DNA of 19,474 nt from Treponema sp. (GTDB lineage Bacteria > Spirochaetota > Spirochaetia > Treponematales > Rectinemataceae): the NCBI GenBank assembly GCA_012516755.1, contig JAAYWE010000143.1:1-19474 (forward strand), read 5' to 3'. A model generated the notes under the pieces. The model had not been told where the DNA came from. It ran no database searches and saw only the letters and a list, made by a program, of their open reading frames with translations. The position numbers were made by a program, and so were the translations under genes. This document shows, one piece after another, positions 1 to 7,668 of the stretch (position 1 is its first letter; the number at the start of each line of letters is the position of its first letter).

Positions 1-27
1 CGCTTAGTTTAGCTCCATTTTTGGGTC

Positions 28-1155
28 TTATTGCACAGGCAGCAGATAAGCTCCAAGCCCCTTACTAAGCAAATCCTCATAGCCGGGAATATTGTCGAAT
101 TCCAAGGGTGTTTCCGGATGCTCCCAATTCCAGGAATTGATAATCTCGGCTATTGCCGTAACATGTCTTCCCACCCGTTCTTCAATAGGATGGCCATTCT
201 CATCGTATGGAACATAGAGGCGCCCGAGCTTTGCAGCTCGCACGTACCATTTATCCTTGCCGGTCAACACAAGAGCTTCGTCTGTACGCCCACGCAATCG
301 TCCTTGTGAAGCGTTTGCGGTCTCCATCAAGAGAGGCAGAGTGTCTGTGAAGTCTCCTAGTTCGCGGTGTGTAAGTCCGCGGAGATTGACAGGCGAGGGC
401 TCGAGACTGATCTTTATATCCTGCATTTCGAGGCCAAGCACAGTATCCGATGCCAGTTGCATGGCTTTTGGATGTGCTACGATTGCGTTGATAACCGGGT
501 ATTCAGGAGATGCTTCGTGCAGATCCACTGTTATAGTGACCTTCTGCTCCTTGATAAGTTGAACTATTCCATAGCAGACTTTTTCGGTGAGTGTGCCATC
601 GGCTCTGCCCGGATAACCGCGGTTTAGGTTGCGGGTCTCACTCCCCGAGAGTGTCTGACCTGACGAAGCATGAATATAGATGTTTGGGTCTGGCCATTGA
701 TGTATGGGGTTGGTTGCTCTCGACCCATAGCTAAAGACTCGTAAACCATTTGGTGTTTCGATGGTAAAATGCTGTGGAGCGCCTTCCTGTGGATCATTTG
801 CCGTAAAACCGGAGGCATTTGCTCGAGGGATCACATAGAGCGTACCTGTTCTAGGTAGGAAGTTCTCGATAAGCAAAATGGCGGCAAGATGGCTCGCTGG
901 TTCGTTGGGGTGAGTACCTCCAAGCACCAGCATGGAGACTCCATTATCGGCTCCTTCCATAATATATACTTCTGTATCGCCAGGGCTCCCTTTCAGATCC
1001 GGAAACCACTCAGAGAGCATTTTTATTTCGGTAACACCGGGTCCCCTTATTATTTTATCCGGCTTTCGCATTGCCAGAAAAGAAGAGCCTGCGATTGCAG
1101 AAGCCACAATAGCTCCCGCAAGGCATATAATCGCTGTTATTGTATGTTTCTGCAT
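28..1155 (-). CDS. Membrane-anchored succinylglutamate desuccinylase/aspartoacylase-like zinc hydrolase (cassette A)
   Basis: A 375-aa protein that should cleave an amide bond using one zinc ion, as the AstE/AspA branch of M14-like metallohydrolases does. Visible motifs: the zinc pair H82-x-x-E85 in GGTHPNEP, a substrate-binding NLNRGYPGR block (176-184), the third zinc ligand H213 in DLHEAS, and a candidate general base E278 in LLMETAN. Residues 5-28 form an uncleaved-looking hydrophobic anchor, so the catalytic domain probably faces outward; cytoplasmic AstE and AspA lack this. The ATG follows AGGGA at good spacing. It is the last gene of a tight four-gene set and starts 13 nt after the 47-aa membrane protein ends. 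The paralogue at 16533-17720 aligns colinearly, with all motifs shifted by exactly ten residues. The fold and zinc site are clear. The substrate (acyl-amino acid, peptide or amide) is not. Confidence 0.85.
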   Translation of the reverse strand: MQKHTITAIICLAGAIVASAIAGSSFLAMRKPDKIIRGPGVTEIKMLSEWFPDLKGSPGDTEVYIMEGADNGVSMLVLGGTHPNEPASHLAAILLIENFLPRTGTLYVIPRANASGFTANDPQEGAPQHFTIETPNGLRVFSYGSRATNPIHQWPDPNIYIHASSGQTLSGSETRNLNRGYPGRADGTLTEKVCYGIVQLIKEQKVTITVDLHEASPEYPVINAIVAHPKAMQLASDTVLGLEMQDIKISLEPSPVNLRGLTHRELGDFTDTLPLLMETANASQGRLRGRTDEALVLTGKDKWYVRAAKLGRLYVPYDENGHPIEERVGRHVTAIAEIINSWNWEHPETPLEFDNIPGYEDLLSKGLGAYLLPVQ

Positions 1156-1168
1156 GGAAATCCCTCGC

Positions 1169-1312
1169 TTACTTGATCATCAGAAGCCTTAATAGAAGCG
1201 GCATAATCACCATCGCTGCCGTAATCTGCATAGAAAGCTTCTTCGTATCGAAGAGCTCCCATACCGTCAGAGCCAGCACAATTGCCAGAATCCCAAGATA
1301 GATATAAAACAT
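1169..1312 (-). CDS. Small two-helix membrane protein, 47 aa (cassette A)
   Basis: A short ORF in the gap between the permease and hydrolase genes: ATG at 1312, TAA at 1169-1171, with AAGGAAGG upstream of the start. Translation gives two hydrophobic stretches (about residues 2-18 and 28-46) joined by a polar WELFDTKK turn, ending in PLLLRLLMIK. The same slot in cassette B (16347-16520) holds a 57-aa ORF of the same design ending PFLLRVLGIK. Recurrence of position, topology and C-terminal motif in two diverged cassettes supports a real gene. It sits where TRAP operons carry DctQ but is far too small to be DctQ (about 160-200 aa, four helices). A role as a small accessory or stabilising subunit of the permease is inference. 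Confidence 0.75.
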   Translation of the reverse strand: MFYIYLGILAIVLALTVWELFDTKKLSMQITAAMVIMPLLLRLLMIK

Positions 1313-1334
1313 GGACACCTTCCTTCGACTCTTT

Positions 1335-2606
1335 CTAATAGAGAGCGCTGATCTGCTTGGAGAACAAGATAAAAAACAATGCCCAGGCTATTATTATCAG
1401 CGCGGGGACAACCAGCTTTTTCAAAATGCTCCCATACTTCTCAACGCCAACAACTTTAGCCGCAAAAATGGCCGCAAGCGCCGTTGGAGGCATAAAGTCG
1501 CCAATAGCAGCTATCAGCGAAAGCGCAGCCGCTGTAGTAATTTGGTCATGACCAAGCAATGCGAGCATAAAAGGCACTCCGAGCACACTGGCGGAGCCAA
1601 ACGCACTGATCGCGCCAAAAAGTGGAATAGAGATAGCGATCATCAAGTATAGAAGCGAAGAGGGCACAGACAATGCATTTACAACTATAAACCCGCGCAC
1701 GCCCGTGGCCGTCATCACTTGAATAAGCATGCCTACGCCTACCAGAATTCCCAGTACAGGGAGCACATCTCCGATCGATTTCTTTGCAGATTTCAAGATG
1801 TTGAAGCGGGTTCCCGTTACCCAGGTGAGAACTGTTCCCAACATGAAAATAAGCGGCATGCCAAAACCGAATATATGTGGCACAGTCTTATCTAGAATCA
1901 TCAATACAAAGATAAAAATGAGCGGAGAAAACAGCCTAAGAGCGCCATATTTGTTCAGTGTAGTAAAATCCAGCGATGCAAGCACATGCGAACGGTCAAC
2001 CTTACGCACATTTCTCCAACCGAACCAGAGGGCAAATATTATTGCAAGCGGGAACGTTAGGAGAATAAGAGGTATTTCGAAACCGACATAAGGCATGTCG
2101 ACGCCCCCACCGATGATCATTACGGGAATGTTCACGGGCGGCGCAATCATCCCCAAAATTGCCGCAATCGAAATAAGCGCTCCCGCATCTATGGTAGACA
2201 TACCCATTGCAATAAACATCGGAGCAACTACAGCACCGGCTGTCAGCACCGATGCCGTAGAACTACCCGTGATCATCCCCGGTACCATGATCACCAGGGT
2301 CAGAAGAATCATCAGAAGCGCAGGCTGCTTATTGAACTTCTTGATCACTGCCGCCGTCAACGCTTGCAGGGCTCCCGAATCGCGGAAGCCAGTCATGAAC
2401 ATCATGGCTGTCGCAATCGTTAGAATTGTATCAATATAGCCAAATGTACCTTCTACCAAGTGCCGAATCGGATCTTGTACGCCACCGACAATTGCTGCAA
2501 GTGCTGAGGCGACTAGCATTGCAACTGACACCGGCCATTTGAATAAAAAACATCCAGAAGCAAATGCGCCGACCATCAGAATGAAAAGCCATAATTCCTG
2601 TGTCAC
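1335..2606 (-). CDS. TRAP large-subunit-like multi-pass permease (cassette A)
   Basis: A 423-aa, almost entirely hydrophobic protein with roughly 10-12 membrane segments, most like DctM/TRAP large subunits in the ion-transporter superfamily. Two pseudo-repeated halves are visible. The first has a VPGMITGSSTAS hairpin (108-119) and GMIAPPVN (152-159). The second has VMTATGVRG (297-305), GSASVLGVPF (337-346) and IGDFMPPTA (368-376). Proline-rich hairpins of this kind bind substrate and sodium in that superfamily. The start is GTG at 2606, with GAGG about 7 nt upstream and 10 nt after the preceding gene. Motifs shared with the cassette B permease include MPYVGFE and ATGVRG. No DctP-type binding protein or DctQ lies nearby. 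Transport is a safe call; substrate, direction and coupling ion are not visible. Confidence 0.8.
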   Translation of the reverse strand: MTQELWLFILMVGAFASGCFLFKWPVSVAMLVASALAAIVGGVQDPIRHLVEGTFGYIDTILTIATAMMFMTGFRDSGALQALTAAVIKKFNKQPALLMILLTLVIMVPGMITGSSTASVLTAGAVVAPMFIAMGMSTIDAGALISIAAILGMIAPPVNIPVMIIGGGVDMPYVGFEIPLILLTFPLAIIFALWFGWRNVRKVDRSHVLASLDFTTLNKYGALRLFSPLIFIFVLMILDKTVPHIFGFGMPLIFMLGTVLTWVTGTRFNILKSAKKSIGDVLPVLGILVGVGMLIQVMTATGVRGFIVVNALSVPSSLLYLMIAISIPLFGAISAFGSASVLGVPFMLALLGHDQITTAAALSLIAAIGDFMPPTALAAIFAAKVVGVEKYGSILKKLVVPALIIIAWALFFILFSKQISALY

Positions 2607-2616
2607 AGAGACCTCG

Positions 2617-3198
2617 CTATTTTAGGAAAGCCGCAGCCAAAGGCTCGCCGATCTGTGAGATTTTTTGCACAATATCGAGAGGAATCTTATTTCCGCACAG
2701 CTTGGTAAAAAGGCCATCTTTATTGCCTTCCTCGACAACAATGAAATAGTCACAGGAAGGGACTGCCTCATTTATGAAGCGATCTGAAAGCTCGCCACGC
2801 CGAGCTTCGCCACCGATATGCAGGCCGATTATCTTCATACCGCGTTTTTTAGCCTCGGCGAGCAGGGCTTTTGTCCGTTCGAGTTCTGCTTCTGCCGAGA
2901 TACCCGCTGCGCCCAGTCCCTTGGATGAGCCTCCAATAACTATTACCAACGTCTTGGCATTCGTGCTCGCAAGGGCTTGAGCCTTGATTGTCGGATCCAT
3001 GGTGAAATTTAATTTTGCCCTTGCCATGATAGTCTTTGCCATTTCCACATCAGCGCTCTGACCTATAGAAGTGAGCAAAGCTGGCTGCGGCGCAAAAGCC
3101 GTCTTGAGATTATATGCGGCGAGCGGCAGTATAGCTCCACCTCCAAAAAACAACAGAGGCACTAAGAGAATTGGAATAATCCTTCTTGCATTTTTCAT
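2617..3198 (-). CDS. Exported ~200-aa protein, DUF6305-like (cassette A)
   Basis: A 193-aa protein with an N-terminal signal sequence or anchor (residues 6-28) followed by one small alpha/beta domain. Features are LLTSIGQSADVEM (41-53), a beta-strand plus Gly-rich loop TLVIVIGGSSKGLGAAGI (83-100), a second loop LHIGGEARRGELSDRF, and a strand DYFIVVEEGNKDG. I recall this pattern from DUF6305 proteins; that name is from memory and unchecked. It is the first gene of cassette A. AGGGA precedes the ATG, a possible -10 (TATATT, minus strand) lies at 3221-3226, and the permease starts 10 nt downstream. Its place suggests an extracytoplasmic substrate-handling partner of the permease, replacing a DctP-type protein. 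No enzymatic role can be assigned. The HIGG-ARRG loop is missing from the cassette B paralogue. Confidence 0.75.
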   Translation of the reverse strand: MKNARRIIPILLVPLLFFGGGAILPLAAYNLKTAFAPQPALLTSIGQSADVEMAKTIMARAKLNFTMDPTIKAQALASTNAKTLVIVIGGSSKGLGAAGISAEAELERTKALLAEAKKRGMKIIGLHIGGEARRGELSDRFINEAVPSCDYFIVVEEGNKDGLFTKLCGNKIPLDIVQKISQIGEPLAAAFLK

Positions 3199-3313
3199 TT
3201 TAATTCCCTTTCTTCCTTAGAATATAGTCTTTCCAAATAAAACAAAAATAAGATCTCTTTATGCGATACAGAACCAATGAAGCTCCAGAGAAATATAGAC
3301 TGGAACAAAGCTC

Positions 3314-3348
3314 TAAATAAAGCCGGCCTGCTATCTCAGCGGCCGGCT
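3314..3348 (-). terminator. Rho-independent terminator downstream of ggt
   Basis: Inverted arms AGCCGGCC (3321-3328) and GGCCGGCT (3341-3348) give an 8-bp GC-rich stem, extended inside by GCT/AGC with one bulged base. Read on the minus strand, the stem is followed by the T-rich TTATTTA. It lies 51 nt past the ggt stop. It separates ggt from cassette A, so cassette A probably has its own promoter in 3199-3313. Confidence 0.75.
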
Positions 3349-3398
3349 CTATTGTCTAATACAGTCTAATGCGATGCAGTTTTGCCGTGATTATTAGC

Positions 3399-5084
3399 TC
3401 AGAAGGCCGCTGCCTGCCCATCTCTACGAGGGTCCGCACCTCCATAGAGCAATCCTTCGTTATAATCATACAGCACTGCGTGCACTCCGCCAAAGTAGGA
3501 ATCCCAGTCGCCGCGAATAGTAATATCATGCCCTAGCTTCTTGATTCCATCGAGTGCGCTGACTGGATACCGCCCTTCGAGATTCAAGCTTCCGGAAGCA
3601 GCCTGGAAAAGCCTTGGCGCAAGAATCGCTTCCTGGATCGGGAATCCAAAATCGATGACATTCGAGATGACCTGAGCAACAGTGGGGAATATTCTCGTCG
3701 CGCCAGGAGATCCAATTGCCATAAAAGAGCGGCCTTCTGGATCGAGGACGAGAGTCGGGCTCATACTGGAAAGAGGCCGCTTGCCTGGCTCTACAGAATT
3801 TACGGAACCAGGAGTCGGCACAAAGTCGTCCATCTCGTCATTCATTATGAATCCCCAGCCTGGAATAACGACGCCTGAGCCGAAGAAGTAGTTGATAGTC
3901 TTGGTAACTGCTACCATATTACCTGCTTTGTCCATCACAGAGAAGTGAGTTGTAGATCCCGATTCATATTTGAATGGATCGCCTGGCTGGTGAGAGCTCA
4001 TCGATGCATTCATATTGATCCTTGTCGCCTGCTGCTTGGCATACTCCTTATTAGTTAGTCCTTTGAGCGGGACCTGGACAAAATCGGTGTCGGCCATGTA
4101 CTTCGCTCGGTCTGCAAAGGTGAGCTTCAGTATTTCTGACCAGAGATGAGATGCCTGCGCTGTCTGGAAGCCGAGCTTTACAACATCGAAATTCTCAAGG
4201 ATATTGAGAATTTCGATAAGATGAGTGCCGCCAGAGGAGGCCGGTGGCACGGAGTAGACCTTGTATCCTCTATATTCGCCTTCTACTGCCTTACGAACTT
4301 TTATTTCGTAGTTAGCAAGGTCTTCAAGGGTGAGGATGCCTCCGCGTTTCTGGACTTCATCGACCATTGCCTGAGCGATTGGACCTTTATAAATAGCATC
4401 AGCGCCTTCCTTTACAATCTTTGCCAATGTTCTGGCCAGGTCGGGATTGTATATAACATCGCCAACCTCATAGGGAAGGCCGTCCTTTAGGTAGATCTGG
4501 GCGCCGTTCTCATATTTAACGAGCTTGCCATAGTTATCTTTTATGATGGATTCTAGATTGACAGTGACCGGTATGCCCTGCAATGCCCACTGGATGGCTG
4601 GCTGTATGATATCGGCTCGGGATAATTTGCCTGAGCCATAGTTTTCTAGTGCATACAATAAGCCCTTTACCTCTCCCGGTACTCCTACAGAAAGCCCGCC
4701 TTCTATGGTCGAATTGGGAATAACCTTGCCATCCGGGCCAAGATACATAGTTGGAGTAGCCTTGCCAGGAGCCTTCTCGCGGAAATCAATCACTACCGGC
4801 TCAGCCATGTCTACCATTTTGATGATCATAAAGCCGCCACCGCCGATGCCATTGGCATTTGCTTCGAGCACACCGAGTGCGAAGCCGGTCGCAATAGCGG
4901 CATCGACAGCATTGCCGCCTTTCTTAAGAATATCGATTCCGACCTGGGATGCTTCAGGCTTAGCTGCGGCAACAACTCCATTTTCTCCTACTGCCGCGCG
5001 GCCATATAAGTTGACCGGTAACTGGGCGGAAATAGTAGCAATTGCTGCTATTAACAACATAAGCGCAAGAATAGATTTTTTCAT
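3399..5084 (-). CDS. ggt: Gamma-glutamyltransferase (GGT), exported
   Basis: A 561-aa GGT precursor that hydrolyses or transfers the gamma-glutamyl group of glutathione and similar peptides. A signal peptide ends near residue 20 (TISA-QL), placing it outside the inner membrane. Autoproteolysis should expose Thr378 in GSTTHFSVMDKAGN. Arg102 in FREKAP matches the substrate-carboxylate arginine region. PLSSMSP (437-443) and GSPGATR (458-464) are the expected small-subunit blocks. The stretch between MDDF and KRPLSSM is short, as in Bacillus-type enzymes without the E. coli lid loop, which in that type goes with a more open site. The start has AAAGGAGG about 5 nt before the ATG. It is flanked by a C69 peptidase upstream and a terminator downstream, so it is transcribed separately from cassette A. 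Confidence 0.95.
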   Translation of the reverse strand: MKKSILALMLLIAAIATISAQLPVNLYGRAAVGENGVVAAAKPEASQVGIDILKKGGNAVDAAIATGFALGVLEANANGIGGGGFMIIKMVDMAEPVVIDFREKAPGKATPTMYLGPDGKVIPNSTIEGGLSVGVPGEVKGLLYALENYGSGKLSRADIIQPAIQWALQGIPVTVNLESIIKDNYGKLVKYENGAQIYLKDGLPYEVGDVIYNPDLARTLAKIVKEGADAIYKGPIAQAMVDEVQKRGGILTLEDLANYEIKVRKAVEGEYRGYKVYSVPPASSGGTHLIEILNILENFDVVKLGFQTAQASHLWSEILKLTFADRAKYMADTDFVQVPLKGLTNKEYAKQQATRINMNASMSSHQPGDPFKYESGSTTHFSVMDKAGNMVAVTKTINYFFGSGVVIPGWGFIMNDEMDDFVPTPGSVNSVEPGKRPLSSMSPTLVLDPEGRSFMAIGSPGATRIFPTVAQVISNVIDFGFPIQEAILAPRLFQAASGSLNLEGRYPVSALDGIKKLGHDITIRGDWDSYFGGVHAVLYDYNEGLLYGGADPRRDGQAAAF

Positions 5085-5194
5085 ATGCGCCTCCTTTCAT
5101 TCTTCTCTTATAGTATTTAGCAATTTTTAGCTTCTTATAGTTTTTGGCAGGTGTCAACCCTTTGTCGGTAAATTGGGCTCAATACTCACAAACC

Positions 5195-5208
5195 GATCGA
5201 GCTCGATC
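5195..5208. promoter_or_regulatory. Perfect 14-bp palindrome upstream of ggt
   Basis: GATCGAGCTCGATC is a perfect dyad in the 238-bp gap between the C69 gene and ggt, about 110 nt upstream of the ggt start. The same gap has a direct repeat of TCTTATAGT (5106-5114 and 5133-5141) close to ggt. A dimeric repressor or activator could use the dyad, but chance cannot be ruled out. I see no gene in this gap. Confidence 0.35.
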
Positions 5209-5297
5209 TAATTCTCAATCCGTATATACTGCTACAAACCTTGTTTATAAGAGTTGTTAATGGCATAAGAAAGCCTTCTCTAAGGAAAAGAACAGGT

Positions 5298-5316
5298 ATA
5301 GAGACGCACTCTCTAT
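5298..5316 (-). terminator. Weak terminator-like hairpin after the C69 gene
   Basis: ATAGAGA and TCTCTAT pair around a 5-nt loop, just beyond the stop of the C69 gene. On the minus strand a loosely T-rich CTGTTCTTTTCC follows, but there is no clean U-tract. It may attenuate transcription toward ggt rather than end it. Confidence 0.3.
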
Positions 5317-5322
5317 CCATTC

Positions 5323-6627
5323 CTAATTTATCCAGTGTTCTTCCCATTCGCCGACTATAGCCGCAACCTCGCTAGCATATACAGAAAGCATGCGTTCCGT
5401 AGATGTTTTTTCCTTTATCATGGCGGGGAAAGCCTGATGAGCGATTTCGACTATCGATTTCTGTGCTATATCTCTCGACTGTACAAAGGCTTGTTGGCTT
5501 GAAAGTTCGAGCTTGCGTGGCTTGGAGGCCCAGTTTTTTCGTGCTTCCCAGTAGGAATAGCTTTTTTCGGCATTATTCTCTGTTAAGAGAGGTTTCCAGA
5601 GCGCATAAAAGTGGCCGTCTTTCAAGAGAACCGGCTTATAGAGAGAAACACAGGGGAAGGAGCTATCTGTGTACCAAATAATCGCGCCACCTTTGCAATA
5701 CTCTATTACCATAGAAGCTGTAGTAGCGCTCTTTGGGAAAATACCAGGATGGATACAGACATTTTTCATTCGGTTCAGGAATGCGCCCGGTTTCGAAGCT
5801 CCTTTGTGCGAGCGCAGAATTGCAAAGAAAGGTTCTATCGCGCTCGAAAAGAGTATTTGGCCTCCTTCAGTTTTGTCTGATTCTGCCGCTATGCGCAGAA
5901 GGCCAGCAAGTGATGTGGATCTCCGCTGCTCTCCCTGAGTAAAGAAAAGGTATTTTTTATCTTCCACATATTTTTTCCAGGAGCCACGCTGTTCTTTGCG
6001 ATCCCGATCTGTTTCATCAGAACAATCTCCCTTATCATTTACCAGAGCAATCTCCTTGCGCGTCATAGCATCGATACATGTAAAGTCGTCTTCTATACAA
6101 TAGATATTGGATATTGCGTCAGCAATCATCGCCTTCCGCCATGCCCAGCGCGGTCCGGCCGTCTCGAGGATATAGGCTTCATCGGGGTCTGCTATAAGAA
6201 AACTGTTATTATAAAAAAGCTTGCCCTTATATGCTCCATTGCCTCCTTGCGGGAATCTTTCGACAAAAGAACTTATGAAATTGAGAGCCTCTTTAGCAGT
6301 AGCACAGACCGATAGCGCAGCTCTGAGGATATCCATGCCAAGCACGCCTTTCTTATCTGGCTTGAAGCGCGAAAAGACTGCTTCGTTGCCAATAGCAAGA
6401 CCTCTATTATTGAGGCCCATTTCACCTCCATCGATCCAAGAAGGTTTGGAGAGAAGAAAATCATAGCTCATATCCGGATACTCAATTCCTTCCCCTAATT
6501 TAGCAACCTTGGGTTCTTGAGCAGGAATATAGACAAGAGCTTGAGGTTCTTCTGGGTGTCGATCGGAATTCTTGCCGAATATAAAGGGATTTCCCCGGCT
6601 ATTGTGCAGAATCAGAGTATCACACAT
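5323..6627 (-). CDS. Cytoplasmic secernin-like C69 peptidase
   Basis: A 434-aa member of the C69 (PepD/secernin) Ntn-hydrolase family, which cleaves dipeptides or other short amides. I place the start at the ATG at 6627 because it gives Met-Cys-Asp-Thr, so removal of Met exposes the catalytic Cys2. A longer reading would need an unsupported TTG and would bury the cysteine. GAGGAGGG lies 10 nt upstream of this ATG. Family features are FGKNSDRHPEEPQ near the N terminus, GLAIGNEAVF, NNSFLIADPDEAYILET and WAWRKA. There is no signal peptide, so it acts in the cytoplasm, unlike the secreted C69 protein at 17868-19472. It heads the left arm and lies upstream of ggt in the same direction. The family is well supported; the substrate is unknown. 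Confidence 0.88.
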   Translation of the reverse strand: MCDTLILHNSRGNPFIFGKNSDRHPEEPQALVYIPAQEPKVAKLGEGIEYPDMSYDFLLSKPSWIDGGEMGLNNRGLAIGNEAVFSRFKPDKKGVLGMDILRAALSVCATAKEALNFISSFVERFPQGGNGAYKGKLFYNNSFLIADPDEAYILETAGPRWAWRKAMIADAISNIYCIEDDFTCIDAMTRKEIALVNDKGDCSDETDRDRKEQRGSWKKYVEDKKYLFFTQGEQRRSTSLAGLLRIAAESDKTEGGQILFSSAIEPFFAILRSHKGASKPGAFLNRMKNVCIHPGIFPKSATTASMVIEYCKGGAIIWYTDSSFPCVSLYKPVLLKDGHFYALWKPLLTENNAEKSYSYWEARKNWASKPRKLELSSQQAFVQSRDIAQKSIVEIAHQAFPAMIKEKTSTERMLSVYASEVAAIVGEWEEHWIN

Positions 6628-6644
6628 AGGCTTGCATCCCTCCT

Positions 6645-6660
6645 CGGGGATTAAACCCCG
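6645..6660 (-). promoter_or_regulatory. Hairpin directly upstream of the C69 ribosome-binding site
   Basis: CGGGG (6645-6649) and CCCCG (6656-6660) form a 5-bp GC stem that, on the minus strand, ends next to the GAGGAGGG ribosome-binding site. It may affect translation initiation. It lies in the 108-bp divergent gap (6628-6735), which must also hold the promoters of both flanking genes; no clear -35/-10 pair stands out there. Confidence 0.3.
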
Positions 6661-6735
6661 CCGCAAGTCGATGTATTATCGTATATCAACTTTCAATATT
6701 CCCGCAAGCGCAAAAGTCTGCTATCCTGGCTTATA

Positions 6736-7668
6736 ATGGATTCAAATAAGGCACGCTTTGATCTGATATTACGAATCGCGATTTTTGTTCTAGCGATGAT
6801 GAATATCTCGAAATTAATATCCGTGAATAGTCTGCTCCATGCTCAGACCAATTCGGTCGTTCTTAAGGAATCCTGCCAATCCAGTCCACCAAAAAACCCA
6901 GCTCAAATCGGCAAGTTCCAATTCGATAGTCAGGGGTTTCTATCTTCCAATCAGGATCTTTTGCCTGGAATCCCTTTTCCAAAGGGCATGATGCCACCCG
7001 AAGTTGAAGCCTTTCTTGAGCTTCGCGACAACGTGTATGAAAACGCTGCTCCGGAATCTGTAGAGGCACAAGCAGTTTCACTGCTAAAGAGGCTAAGCAG
7101 CCTGCCTGTATCCATCTCCAACCAGGCACTGCTCGAAGCGCGTATAGCATATTTGGTTGGTCGGGCTTGGAATGATCATAAAGACAAAAACAAGGCCATT
7201 CCCTGGTTCGAGCGCGCAGTGGAGGCAGCTCAGAGAATGATCAACCTGGAAGGGGAGACACCTACAGCCCTCGTAGTGCTTGCTGAGCCATTGGGCGAGC
7301 TTAGTATTCTGAAAGATCTTGGATTCCTAATCAAAAATGGTCCCAAAGTAGGCCAATATGCCAGTAAGGCTCTCGAATTGGATCCAAAAAACATCAAAGC
7401 CTGGCTTCTCAAAGCGAGTGCTTTGGCTTATCCTCCGCCTATTTGGGGCGGAAATTATAAAAAAGCCTTGGAAACCTATGCCAGCGTTCTATTGATAGCC
7501 CAGAACGGCTTGCCCAAAGATGTTCTATTCGATTTACGTGTCGGTATCGCCACGGCATACAGCAATCTCAAACTCTCCGAACATGCAACATGGTGGTTTG
7601 ATGCCGCGCTTCTACTTTATCCCAAAAACCTCTATGCAAAAAGTGAATTGGAGAAACTGTCATTATGA
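6736..7668 (+). CDS. Exported or anchored TPR-repeat protein
   Basis: A 310-aa protein with a hydrophobic N-terminal segment (about 10-29), possibly cleaved after LLHA (residue 36), a Pro-rich linker, and a helical C-terminal half. TPR-like features are KNKAIPWFERAVEAA (151-165), YASKALELDPKNIKAWLLKA (208-227) and GGNYKKALETYASVL (238-252), so it probably works as a scaffold. The spacing and the PPPIWGGN motif recall TatT-type TRAP-associated TPR proteins, but I would not assign it there. It is the first gene of a three-gene operon, overlapping the glycosyltransferase by 4 nt (ATGA). The ATG has no obvious Shine-Dalgarno, and a TATAAT string overlaps it, so the transcript may be leaderless or the start may be elsewhere. 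Confidence 0.75.
   Translation: MDSNKARFDLILRIAIFVLAMMNISKLISVNSLLHAQTNSVVLKESCQSSPPKNPAQIGKFQFDSQGFLSSNQDLLPGIPFPKGMMPPEVEAFLELRDNVYENAAPESVEAQAVSLLKRLSSLPVSISNQALLEARIAYLVGRAWNDHKDKNKAIPWFERAVEAAQRMINLEGETPTALVVLAEPLGELSILKDLGFLIKNGPKVGQYASKALELDPKNIKAWLLKASALAYPPPIWGGNYKKALETYASVLLIAQNGLPKDVLFDLRVGIATAYSNLKLSEHATWWFDAALLLYPKNLYAKSELEKLSL

Noticed and set aside
3253..3320. Plus-strand 19-codon ORF between ggt and cassette A
   Set aside because: Very short, overlaps the terminator region, no ribosome-binding site and no counterpart in cassette B.
5152..5157. TTGACA (minus strand) upstream of ggt as a promoter -35
   Set aside because: No acceptable -10 lies 16-18 nt downstream; the nearest TATAAG is only 12 nt away.
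4960..5157. 65-aa minus-strand ORF overlapping the ggt start
   Set aside because: Out-of-frame reading of the ggt signal-peptide region, with no separate ribosome-binding site or recognisable domain.
6628..6666. TTG-initiated 13-residue extension of the cytoplasmic C69 peptidase
   Set aside because: It would bury the catalytic Cys that must be N-terminal, and GAGGAGGG is placed for the ATG at 6627.
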